From NCBI GenBank assembly GCA_958450325.1, contig OY288245.1:62173441-62237440 (forward strand): a stretch of DNA of 64,000 nucleotides. Reading direction: 5' to 3'. The notes below the pieces were generated by a model. That model had not been told where the DNA came from. It did not search any database and saw only the letters and a program-made list of their open reading frames with translations. Positions 1 to 11,759 of the stretch are shown piece after piece; within the stretch, counting starts at the first letter, position 1; every line of letters begins with the position of its first letter. The stretch is from Agrostemma githago. Lineage: Eukaryota; Streptophyta; Magnoliopsida; Caryophyllales; Caryophyllaceae. The position numbers and the translations under genes are program-made.

Positions 1-541
1 AACGCGAGAGTTCGAAAGGGAATGGAAGTCTCGTTTCTTGGTGGGGAAGCCAAGTAACTCGGCTGAAGGGGGAGTGTTTCGGCTGTTTGGGGAGTTCTAG
101 CCGATTATTTGAGCTCGGTTTGTGAACTGATTCGATTTCCGGATAGAATTCCTACTTGAGATCGAATTCTATCCTTAAACGGATTTGTTTAATATTTTTT
201 GAAGCTGATTTTTGTAGTATTTGGGACCGAATCAGCCGCGTGAGGTGTCACGGCTGACTCGTGTGTCTCGAGAATATTTTTGACCGGGTTTTGACTCGGT
301 CGCTAAAAGACGGTTTTACCCCTGGTATCGGAATCGACCCAAATTAGTCTCATTTGACTCGAAACGACCCACTGGGCCTGGATTTGAGGTTGGTTTTGTA
401 AGATATGTACTCCGTAATAAGTCTAAACCAAATGTCCATGATTTCGAGCCCATATCCGAGTCCATTAAAGCATGTTTGCGTCCGATCATCATCGGGTGTT
501 TGGTGGGACCTACTATAGACACCTGGCGGTCAAAATGTGGG
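1..541 (-). repeat. Truncated Tat-lineage LTR fragment
   Basis: This stretch closely matches the inner parts of 33310-33853 and 45070-45617, which are LTRs of the 14-kb Tat element in the same window. It reads on the minus strand, so base 541 lies near the LTR start. The last 8 bp of the LTR (ending in TCTACA on the plus strand) are missing and are replaced by a TA/GA microsatellite. The fragment runs off the left edge of the window, so its other end is unknown. It carries no protein gene; short open frames inside it are chance frames. Confidence 0.9.

Positions 542-605
<64 letters not shown>
541..605. repeat. (TA)n(GA)n microsatellite
   Basis: A TA run passes into a GA run that ends at the left end of element A. 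The same TA plus GA or CT arrangement borders elements D and F. Confidence 0.95.
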
Positions 606-608
<3 letters not shown>

Positions 609-882
609 AGGCTCTTATGAGTCCTTTACTCTTTGTGAGTCCCTAAGTCCTCATCTCATCCATTGGATGAGATGACGATGGATGGACAAGATGAATCCAT
701 TAAAAAAAAAAAAGATTTACGTTCCTAAAATAGCTCCCATGAATTTAGGAAACAATAACTCCCTATCACATTCATTCATCATTCACATTCATTCTTCATA
801 TCACGTTCATTCAAACACCAAAAAAAAAAAACTTTCTTCATTCACGTTCAGTCATCAATTTTGTACTCGGAATTCTGTTACA

Positions 883-2643
883 ATGGATTCAATGACCGCG
901 TCATCGTCTTCAACGGTTGATAAGCAACTGATCGAGTATAACAATTGTGAGTTTCAGTATTTCATTCACGTTTTGATTCAATTTTTATTCATGGATTTCG
1001 ATGGTCATATTGCTTTCAATGTGCGTTTTAATATCAATGGTTTATCGCTTCAAATTGCATTTTTTTTTACGTCGATTTTCATGTTTATAGTGCTTTCATT
1101 GTCATTTCGTATCACAGTTTCGTATCAATTTGCGTTTTTTTTATGTCATTGCGTTTTGATATCACAGTTTCGTATCAATGGTTATTTGCTCTCTCGATCT
1201 TTATAGATTACAGGGCTTTATGCTTTTTATTCAGATTTTCCATGATATCCATTGGTACTATTGTTTTGATTTCAATTAACGCATAAACGTCGTTGAAGTA
1301 ACATGCCTTCTGCATTAAAGTAACACTTACTTGCAATTACAGTAACACAAATGAACGTTCAGAAAAAGGGTTTTGATGATGATGTTAGAGTAACGTATTA
1401 TACACGTTAGAGTAACACCACTTAGGAATTATAGTAACACATTATTTGCATGGGTGTAACGCTGTTTGATTTTGTGCAGGTGGTTTATCCAAAGATGCGA
1501 ACGCACATGACAACACTGGAAAAGGTAGAATTTGATTCATTTGATCAATCATGGATTAATAACAATGGTTCATTGTTATTATTGTTTCACTGATATTATT
1601 GTTTGCTTTATGTTGAAGCAGTCATGGCGTTGAAGTAACACAAGTTATGAATTACGGTAATATCTAATTCTAATTAGAGTAACACAAACACGTAACACTG
1701 AAAAGGGTTTTTGGCGCTGACGTTGGAGTAACATCCTTTAAGGGTTAAAGTAACACAACTTATGAGTTGAAGTAACACTTATGTCCATGGGCATGACATT
1801 TTTTAATTTCTTGCACGAAACATTGGCAAAGAACCGAATGCACAGGAATGGTGCAGAGATGTGGGTGAGGTTTTCACTCCGTACATGGAGCAAGTATTCA
1901 GAACAATTGATGAGGCAGTGGAATTTTACAAAATCTACGCGCTGGCTTGCGGATTTGATGTGAGAAAGTATACTAAGCCGACCAAACGAAACTGTTCAAA
2001 TCCGTACGCAGCACGACCGCCTAAACAGCCTACTAAGCCAACCAATTAGGGGTGAGCAAAAAAAATCGAATTGATTTTAAAAACCGAAACCGAACCGAAA
2101 CCCGGTTTAAAAAACCCGAAAATCCGGGTTTTAGAATTTGAAAACCGGTTCGGGTCCCGAACCGGCTTCTTTTTAGTGAAAACTGGTTCGGGTTCGGTTC
2201 ATAAATTTCCAAAACCGGGTACCCGGTTTTGAACCGGTTTATACTTTTAAAGGGAAAAAATTCTCACTTTTTTGATTTTTTTTATGGAATATTAATGAAA
2301 CCGGTTCGGAAACCGGTTCAAAAACCGGTTTACAACAAAGATTGCCATTTCATTTAAAAACCGGTCATAGAAACCGGTTCGGGTTAAAACCGGTTCGGTT
2401 TCGGTTTACAAAATGAAAAAAAACCGGTTACCCGGTTTAAACCGGGTCGGTTTCGGTTCGGAAAAATGAGTTTTTTAAAAACCGGGTACTCGAACCGGTT
2501 TTGAAAACCGGTTCGGGTACCCGGTTTTGCTCGCCCCTACAACCAATGATGAGGATGACGAGGATGAAGTAGATGAAGACATCGAAGGAGAGGAAACTGA
2601 AGAAGACACCGAGGAAGACAAGGAGGATGAACAAGTGTTTTGA
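883..2643 (+). CDS. FAR1-like DNA-binding protein, three exons, carried by element A and interrupted by a MITE
   Basis: Exon 1 (883-946) starts with ATG in good context and encodes a Ser-rich start, MDSMTASSSSTVDKQ. It ends at a GTGAGT donor. Exon 2 (1480-1524) lies between a TTTGTGCAG acceptor and a GTAGAA donor. Exon 3 starts at 1832 after AAAG. The phases agree across all three exons. Exon 3 encodes EWCRDVGEVFTPYMEQVF and then a segment with FYKIYALACGFDVRK, which matches the start of the FAR1 DNA-binding domain (Pro, Phe/Tyr and GF-V-R positions). Only about 40 residues of the usual ~90 are present, and the zinc-binding part is missing. A hAT MITE (2047-2539) introduces a stop directly at its edge. 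Beyond it the same frame continues as an acidic Asp/Glu tail ending at the TGA at 2641. FAR1 proteins derive from MULE transposases, so this may be a captured host gene or a shortened relic of the element's own gene. Expression is unknown. Confidence 0.6.
1320..1790 (+). repeat. Interspersed AGTAACA keyword array (element A)
   Basis: The word (A/G)AGTAACAC recurs every 20-30 bp with variable spacers such as 'ttaaagtaacac' and 'attatagtaacac'. The array lies in the two introns of the FAR1-like gene. It resumes at 2730-3190, outside the gene. It is not a simple tandem repeat because the spacers differ. Confidence 0.75.
2047..2539. mobile_element. hAT-type MITE, 493 bp, TSD CAACCAAT
   Basis: The ends TAGGGGTGAGCA and TGCTCGCCCCTA are perfect inverted repeats. 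They are flanked by the 8-bp direct repeat CAACCAAT at 2039-2046 and 2540-2547, as expected for hAT transposition. The interior is built from many AACCGGTT / CCGGTTCGGG words on both strands. It has no coding capacity. It inserted in exon 3 of the FAR1-like gene. Confidence 0.95.
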
Positions 2644-2729
2644 GAATACTCGTGTTTTTTTGTCATTATAAGAATTTTTTCTTTTTTTCTGGTTTACACG
2701 AAAAACTAATTTTGTACAATTTTTTTTAC

Positions 2730-3190
2730 ACATAGCGCTGTGTTACGGTGCATTTAACACTATATTTATTTAATACATGTGTTTTTGGTTAGAGCAACAT
2801 CTCATGTGTGTCAGTGTAACACTATTCGTCTGTTACAGTAACAGAAACAATGCATTGAAGTAACTGAAGACAACAACGTTGTTTAGACAAAATCATTGCC
2901 AAAGTAACTGGGGATAACTTGGATTGGTTCCATTCATTGACAAAGTACCAACATTTGTTCTTCAAAAAACAAAATATAATGCATCAGAGGAATTGATTGC
3001 AATATCATTGTACAAACACCATTAATAACTTAAAGTAACATAAATTGTTCATTAAAGTAACATTTACAATGCTTCGGTGTAACACACAGATTGGGAGACC
3101 AAAGAAAATTGGGTTAACTTCAGTAATCCCCATAGTAACACCAGCAGTAAATTAGAGTAACAGGTACAACTAGTCAGTGTAACAGAGTTT
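2730..3190 (+). repeat. Second AGTAACA keyword array of element A
   Basis: Words such as 'cagtgtaaca', 'aaagtaaca', 'gagtaacag' and 'cggtgtaaca' recur downstream of the FAR1-like gene. No protein gene is seen here. Confidence 0.65.
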
Positions 3191-3305
3191 AACAGCTTCA
3201 ATGCATTGGTGATAGTCAAAATACCAACGTAATTAGACAGGTAACTAAAGAATACAAACCATTAATTCGTAGTTAGAAAAGAGATGACATGATTCAGTAA
3301 ACACG

Positions 3306-3416
3306 TTATTTTTTTCGGCCCTTTGTTGGCTTGCTCTTGGGAGCGTCGATGATCTTTTGTCTAGCGCCCGCATACTTGTCTACATTTTCCAACAATCGCG
3401 ATCGCACCTTGTTCAT
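3306..3416 (-). CDS. Small Lys/Arg-rich ORF (36 codons), possible C-terminal exon
   Basis: The minus strand reads MNKVRSRLLENVDKYAG and then a basic tail ending in SKPTKGRKK before TAA. The composition and the clean basic end look like the last exon of a nuclear protein, and a CTTTAG acceptor-like site lies just upstream. I do not recognise the family. It is antisense to the FAR1-like gene of the same element. It may be a second captured gene fragment. At this length chance cannot be excluded. Confidence 0.35.
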   Translation of the reverse strand: MNKVRSRLLENVDKYAGARQKIIDAPKSKPTKGRKK

Positions 3417-3790
3417 TATGTTTGCTAAAGTTAGAAAGCTGCTTCAATATAACCTTGCTCGAGTTGAAGGTGAGCGATTGAGTGCTCGGGTTTGCTTGAG
3501 TTGAGCGAAAAAATTGAATGAGATGAGAGATGATGAAGGTGAAGGGTTTTTGTGTTAGGCGGGTGTTTGAATGAAAAAAAAATGAATGAGATGAGAGAGA
3601 AGAAGATATCAGTTGGCAGTAATTTAGGGAGGAGAGAGGATTTTCTCATATTATTTCCAAAATATGGTAGTTACTACCTTAATTATTACATGCAATCTCA
3701 ATCATTCATCCTTTTTAGATCAATGGCTAAGAATAGGACTCATGGACTCAAAAAAGAAAAAGGGACTCACTTGATCTTCACTCTATACAT

Positions 3791-5575
<1,785 letters not shown>

Positions 5576-6179
5576 GGATCCGGTGAGTCTCTCATCTTAA
5601 ATGAGTCCGTCCCGCGATCTTAGACCATTGGATCTAAGAGATCCAAGGGCTGTCATTCAACCACGTCCCCAACTAATTTGATGGATTAAAAAATATTCAT
5701 ATACGTTTCTCCCCTCCAAGTCTTCTACCACCTTGACTCTCATTCATTATACTATTAGAAAAAAAAATTCCTTCCTACAATCTTCACTAATATTCAGAAA
5801 AGGCAACTAAAGATCATCAGCTACGATTTTTTTGCTTCCCTATGTCAAAGAATGAAAACTAATAAATCGATGAAATTTAATTTGCACCATATTTTTTTAC
5901 AATTTTTTGGTGTGATTGATGTTGCTACATAATTTTAAATTGTTATTTTGAAGTTGTTGATTTTCGATTAATTAGTCTTCGTAGCTATTTATTTTGTTGT
6001 TCTTCCTGTTTTTATGTCCGTCCATTGTTGTTTGTCGAAATCTTGCAATTGTTCTTTCATATTTTACCACTTTACTTAAACAAAATTGTTAATTGACAAT
6101 TGTCGTCATGGTGAAGTATGTACTTTGCCTTTGATTTTACTAGTACAATGAACTAGATAATGTTTCGAATGGTTTTTGT

Positions 6180-6455
6180 AAAGTAACAATGTTACAGTAA
6201 CTCTGTTACGGTAAACTGTAACAGTGTTGAAGTGTTACAGTAACAATATTATTATAACTTACTGTAAATTACGGTAAACTGTAACAGTGTTGAAGTGTTA
6301 CAGTAACAATATTATTATAACTTACTGTAAATTGTAACAGTGTTGAAGTGTTACAGTAACAATATTACTATAACCTGTAACTGTGTTACGGTAACAGTTT
6401 TAATGTAATAGTGCTACGGTAAAAATATTACCCTAACAGTGTTAGGGTAACATAC
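6180..6455 (+). repeat. GTAACAGTGTTGAAGTGTTACAGTAAC array (element D)
   Basis: Units such as 'aactgtaacagtgttgaag' and 'tgttacagtaacaatatt' repeat at 6180-6455. One segment of about 60 bp is duplicated almost exactly (6218-6275 and 6276-6325). The array continues on the far side of the solo LTR near 9133-9160. Confidence 0.8.
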
Positions 6456-6839
6456 TGTAGACACCCGCATTTTGACTGCCAGGTGTCTATGACAGTTTCC
6501 AAAAAACACCCGATGATGATCGGACGCTAACGTGCTTCTACGCGCTCGGATGCGGGCTCAAATCCATTAATCACTGGCTAACACACTTACAGAGTACCTC
6601 ACAAAATCAACCTCGAATCCAGGTCCAGTGGATCATTCCGAGTCGAACAAGACTAATTTGGGCCAAAACTGACACCGGAATTAAAACCGACTTTTTGCGA
6701 TTGGGTCAACCCCGGTCATAGTCGTTTCCGAGACACACAAAACAACCCCTCGCATCATCAAAAAGTCCAAGTTAAACACAAACCCATCATCAAACACAAA
6801 TCACGGTCCAAAGTCAACAAACTCACGCGACCCAGTTGG

Positions 6840-6957
6840 GCCACTCGATCGAGTGACCCACCCACTCGATCGAGTGGGCCTGTTTCGAGCCCGGCTGCAG
6901 GTTGAACGGGCCACTCGACCGAGTTGACCTCCTACTCGGTCGAGTAACCCTAAACCG
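6840..6957. repeat. Palindrome cluster 1 (CACTCGATCGAGTG)
   Basis: Four near-palindromic 14-mers of the form NACTCG(A/G)(T/C)CGAGTN lie within 118 bp in the solo LTR. Confidence 0.85.
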
Positions 6958-8099
6958 GGTGCCCTAGCTTTTTCTATACATACACCCCATGCAACACACA
7001 TGCAACGAATCTTTTTACACACCTCTACACAACCCTAATCAACTTCCACACACACTTTCAAAACCCTAATCAACATCAAGTTCAACCCTAATCAAGATCA
7101 AACCCTAATCAACATCAAAATTTAACCCTAATCAAGATCAAATTCAAACCCTAAACCTAGTTTTAGGAATCAATCCCGAGCCACCACAACTTAACCTCCA
7201 TAAAACCTCGAAGACTCTTGTGTTAAAGCCACGGTTACGAGTCCGTTCCGAGACAAGAACATGTAGGTTGAGGGTGTCAAAACCGTTTCTCTCCTTCTTC
7301 TCTTCTTCTCGTCGTCTTCTTCTCTTTTTTCGCATCTTTTTCTATTTTTTTTATATTATTTCGTTCATTGCATTCATAATATCGATAATATTATTAATAG
7401 AAAAACATTAAAATACTTATTGATTTGTGTCGAATGTGAGTGATGGTGGGATAAGGAAAACCGCATATACAAGTGTACTGCACACGCGTCGTCGGTCGCT
7501 TATCCCATCACCCCGATCGTTTGATTATTGAAATAAGTTAACTTAAACAATAATTCGTTTTTTTATTTTTGTAGTCATCATCATCGATCTTGCATTCATC
7601 AATTTTTTAAAATCAATTTTAATAAGGGTCGAAACCCGTTGACACGGATCCGACATCACAATCCCTAGGGATTTATTTCGATGTCGGAAAAGTCGGGGGA
7701 ATCAAGTCCTTTTTTATTCAAGTAAAGCGTCGATTTTAAATTTGATACCAATTCCATAATTGGATATCGAATCTAACGATCAAGTCACATAAATTAATTA
7801 ACGCGATTTTTTCATATCACGATAATTAATTTAAGACGACTAAAATTAATCTATTTTTTTTATTTCACTCTAATAACCCATATCGATTCAAATAATCGAA
7901 TATGGGATACAACGAGTATTAAAAATTAGAATCGGGTATAAATTCAACAATATTTATATTCGGTTCAACAAAATTCGCGATTTATGAAAAACCAAGTCGA
8001 ACGTAAATTGTGCAATATTTATGTCCGATTCGGTAGAATCGTCGAATTACCAAAAATCCAAAAGCAATAATAAAATTGCGAGCAAACTCGTTTCGTACA

Positions 8100-8330
8100 G
8101 GTGCCACTCGACCGAGTGCCTTAGTCACTCGATCGAGTGACACCACAAAATCGAGTCAGAATGTCAATTACGACCTCCGCTCGATCGAGTCTCACAGTGA
8201 CTTGGTCGAGTGGCTATGTACTCGACCGAGTTGGTCAATAACTCGGCCGAGTACGGTCCAAAACGCAAAACAGAATCATCTTTTAAAGGTCCACTCGATC
8301 GAGTCCATTGACCACTCGATCGAGTGACCT
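8100..8330. repeat. Palindrome cluster 2 (CACTCGATCGAGTG)
   Basis: Eight more copies occur, including CACTCGACCGAGTG, AACTCGGCCGAGTA and CACTCGATCGAGTG, spaced 15-40 bp apart. Confidence 0.85.
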
Positions 8331-9516
8331 CATAACGACTAAAACAATGAGTCGTACATTCTTCTACTTTCTAAATTCGATAGTATTTTGCGACTTAGGT
8401 CAACACGTGCTTAATCAATCATGTGTATTTACTATCTTTTTCAAACAATACATCATCATATTTGCATCGTCTCCTCTCATATTTGCATAAACCGTTAAAT
8501 ATCGTTACATCGTTACTAATGCGTTTGTTACTTCTTTTGTCAATTTAATTCTTGTTCGTTTTATTTCACTAAATGAACTCACATGCTAAATTCCACTTTG
8601 ACGTAGAATTAATTGCATTAAATTGACTTAGAAACCCTTTTCAATTCCATTCACGTGTTTAGGGAAAATAATCGTTGCATATCATTTTCCTGTTTTACTA
8701 ACGCGCGTATTGGAAAGTCATTCGAATTCTTAGTAGAGGCCGCTAATGTGCGGGCCGGGTTGGGTGTCCTTTGTGGGCTTCCCAACACGTACCCTCACCC
8801 CTTACTCAGAACCTCGGTTTCCGGATGTCCGAAACCGTTGGCGCACGAGAGTCATTCCATACACGATATCCGATAATGTCGGTGTCGGTATCGCAATGCA
8901 AAGGGACGAGCCCAATAAACTCTGACATCGGAAATGGGCCGTATTTTGTATACGGCCCACTACGACATAGAGTGGGCTCGAATGGTTCCGAATAACCATA
9001 AAATTCGGTGGCGACTCCACATAGACCTAAATTTCAATTCGATCCATTCTCATATAGAGATTCATTCGCCTACCCAAACCCGCGCGTGGCCGCATCGGGG
9101 TGGACCTATGTCATGTCCACACATACGAACTTCTTACAGTAACAATCAACGAGGTAACGATAAACTCATTGATGTAAGTGACCCACTTAATGAATTCACC
9201 ATTGATCTTACTTGAAAATTAAATCTTCATATATGCTGCAATTTTGAAGTATTAATTAATGGATGACATGAACAATGAGATTTCAGTGGAAATTCGGTTA
9301 AATTAAAGCAATATGTAATTAGAAAGTTAATATGGACGTGTTTATTATTTGGAGAGAGGAAGTGGTCTTTAAGTAGGGTGATGGTTGCTGATAGGGATGG
9401 AGGTTTAAATAAAGTGAATTAGGAGTAATCTCCGCCCTTCATTTGAGTCAGATTCCTTGGTGGAGAATTGCGGGACAGACTCACCTAAGATAGGGGGACT
9501 CACGAGATGCAATTCC

Positions 9517-9548
<32 letters not shown>

Positions 9549-9983
9549 CCTAAGTCTCAATCTCAGCCTTCGGATCAAATAAAGATGAATGGCTTAGATG
9601 TGTTCATATATATAATTATTTTTTAAAAAATTATTAAAAAAAGTGTATGTTTTCCATGCATACCTCTTTTTTCTCACCCTCTTTTTTCCCATTCCATTCA
9701 TTACTCAGTACTCACCCTACTTTTCCTTTTTCCTTTTCCCATCACAATTCAATACTCCAAAAAATCTCTTCTAATCCTCCTCTTCATCAATCCATTACTA
9801 TTTTTTGCATCTCCATTGTCGAATCATCTCCATTACTATCGAAGCTCCAAGTAATTTTTTCCCGCGCCACCGTCGATTATCGCTGATGCACCACCATCAG
9901 CCGTGCTTCACCTTAGGTTTTCGTCGCCGGAAATGCAATTTCCGCTCAATTGATCCAAAATAACATCTTAGTGCACAAAAAAA

Positions 9984-10385
9984 TTGTAAGCAATCGATTT
10001 GTTTGGTGATTTCATATAAAAAAACTAATTGAATATGTTCGTAAGCCGTTGATTTGTTTGTTGATTTCATATTGAAAAACTAGTTGAATTTGATCGTAAT
10101 CAATTGAATTGATTTCATATAAAAAAAACTTGTTGAATTTCATCGTAAGTGATCGATTTGTTTGATTTCATATCAATAAACTGGTTGAATTTAATCGTAA
10201 GCAATTGATTTGATTTGACGATTTCATATCAAAATAACTGGTTGAATTTGATCGTAAGCGATCGATTTGTTTGATTTCATATGAAAATTAAAAACTGGTT
10301 GAATTTGATTTGGTTGGTGATTTCATATCAAAAATCTGGTGAAATTGATGAATTTGATCGTAATTACTATGATTTGGAATTGAAT
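9984..10385 (+). repeat. Minisatellite of 55-60 bp units
   Basis: Six to seven degenerate units carry the order 'gatcgtaagc', 'gatcgatttgtttg', 'gatttcatatcaaaa' and 'actggttgaattt'. Units differ by small indels. Confidence 0.85.
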
Positions 10386-10489
10386 TGATGAACAGGTAAC
10401 AGGAAAAGTGACATACAATGGACATTACATGAACAAATTTGCATATAGTTGAATATATGGGCAGAAGAAAAATGAATATTCCACCATTT

Positions 10490-11110
10490 AATTATGAAGT
10501 TGTAGACGTTGTGCACTGAAGTTGTAGACGTTGTGCACTGAAGTTGTAAAGTGAATGACTTAAAGTTGCAAAGTTATGTTCTACAAATCAAAGGGGCGTA
10601 ATGTTGAAGTTTCAGAAACAGAGATTTGAAGTTGTAAAGTTTTCGAACTGAAGTTGCAAGCGTGTGGTAGATTGTTTTGAATGTACACCAGTTAACTATG
10701 ATGTTGTAAATATAATGTACTAAAGTTGCATTGCAGCTGAATTAAAGTTCCACAAACTGTTATTTAAATATTGAAAGTCATGCACTGAATATGTAAGTAT
10801 ACGTGTTTTGAAGTCTTAGAAGCTTAGAGTTGAAGTTTCATGAATTGAGAGTTGCAGTTGTAAAGAATTTGAATTAAAGTTCCAAGCATGTCGTTGTATG
10901 TTTTTATAGAGAAATAATGTTCAACTTTCTAGCAGTTATATATATAAAGTTGTAATTGTTGTGCTTTGAAGTTCTAAAGTGAATAAGTTGAAGTTATAAA
11001 GTGAGTTTGTTGAAATTAGTATTCGACATTATGAACTAAAGATGAAAGTATGTGGGAGACGAGTTCTAAAATTTCAGAAAGTGAGAGCTGAAGTTATGTA
11101 GTAATTGAAT
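10490..11110 (+). repeat. GAAGTTGTA keyword array (element E)
   Basis: The words GAAGTTGTAAAGT, GAAGTTGCAAAG, AAAGTTCCA and GAAGTTTCA recur every 20-40 bp. A 22-bp unit is exactly duplicated near 10500-10545. Confidence 0.75.
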
Positions 11111-11606
11111 TAAAGTTTCAAGCGTACAGATGGATATTTTGTCAGAAAAAACTTCGTATTCAATATTTGAAGACGCTGTCATTCATAATTAAGTTTTACG
11201 GAACTATTGATGAAGACGCTTTTATTTAAAGAATGATTTAAATTTCGTATTCGATATTTGAAATAGAATTTACGGAAAAATATTTGAATAAATTAAAATT
11301 AACAAGTAAATAGTGACATGTAGAAGAAAATAATAAATTTGAAACAACAATTGGTTAATAAGAAAAATAATATGATGAAGGTTTTAGTATTGGGATTTGG
11401 CTTGGTTGATTAATTGATGTGGTGGAGAAAAAAATGTATAGTGTTTATTTTGGAGGATGAGTTGTTAGTAATAGGTTAGGTGTGTTTTTCATTTAATGCC
11501 AAATCTTAATTGTAAAGCTAATCTCAACCCTTGATCTAAAGTTAATCCAATGACTAACAATAGGACTTAGGAACTTAATTTTACCCTAGACCTAATTAGA
11601 ACTCCC

Positions 11607-11609
<3 letters not shown>

Positions 11610-11687
<78 letters not shown>
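11610..11687. repeat. (TA)n microsatellite
   Basis: An uninterrupted TA run of about 78 bp separates element E from the Athila relic. Confidence 0.97.
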
Positions 11688-11688
<1 letters not shown>

Positions 11689-11759
11689 TTACCCTTTACC
11701 AAAAAAAAAAGTTAATGCCTTTCAATCATACAAATTAAACAAGGCACACCATTCTCCAA

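Larger units (their letters stand above)
606..3790 (+). mobile_element. Element A: TA-anchored non-autonomous DNA element with FAR1-like gene
   Basis: The left end (GTAAGGCTCTTATGAGTCC) and the reverse complement of the right end (GTGAAGATCAAGTGAGTCC) share a GTRAGG..TC..(A/G)TGAGTCC pattern. Both are followed by a second GAGTCC and by a 'CATTGGAT/CATTGATC' word. This looks like an imperfect terminal inverted repeat. The interior holds a FAR1-like gene on the plus strand, many interspersed AGTAACA words (1320-1790 and 2730-3190), a hAT MITE (2047-2539) and a small basic ORF on the minus strand. No transposase was seen. The superfamily is unknown; a MULE-type or Helitron-type origin are both possible. 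The right boundary is good to about 10 bp only. Confidence 0.6.
6456..9121 (+). mobile_element. Solo LTR of a Tat-lineage Ty3/gypsy element, TSD CATAC
   Basis: The sequence begins TGTAGACACCC and ends TGTCCACA. It is flanked by the perfect 5-bp repeat CATAC (6451-6455 and 9122-9126). Both ends match the 14-kb Tat element (TGTAGACACCC...TGTCCACA), so it belongs to the same lineage. At 2,666 bp it is somewhat longer than that element's intact LTR (2,317 bp). No internal retroviral-type genes are present, so it arose by LTR-LTR recombination. It contains two clusters of ACTCGATCGAGT palindromes and a run of AACCCTAATCAA words. Confidence 0.93.
9545..11610. mobile_element. Element E: TA-anchored element with minisatellite and GAAGTTGTA array
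   Basis: TA tracts lie on both sides (9517-9544 and 11610-11687). The left end AGGTCCTAAGTCTCAATCTC resembles the reverse complement near the right end (GTTCCTAAGTCCTATTG). The interior order is a C/T-rich leader, a short GC-richer stretch near 9860-9930, a 55-60-bp minisatellite (9984-10385), a GAAGTTGTA array (10490-11110) and an AT-rich tail. No protein was recognised. Confidence 0.5.

Noticed and set aside
682..1206. A 174-codon plus-strand frame at the start of element A
   Set aside because: Only its middle (from 883) is coding-like; the frame runs through the exon 1 donor into AT-rich intron with Phe/Ser-rich low-complexity sequence.
2437..2733. Minus-strand frames with long Ser runs opposite the acidic tail
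   Set aside because: They are the complement of the Asp/Glu codons of the FAR1-like exon and of the MITE, with no domain.
7026..7160. Repeated AACCCTAAT words, like plant telomere repeat or telo-boxes
   Set aside because: The units are AACCCTAATCAA with variable spacers inside a solo LTR with exact target duplication. This is part of the LTR leader and not a telomeric tract.
8655..9215. Overlapping frames at the solo LTR right end
   Set aside because: The same frames recur in the other Tat LTR (31516-31743) because the LTR end is conserved as DNA. LTRs of this lineage do not code there.
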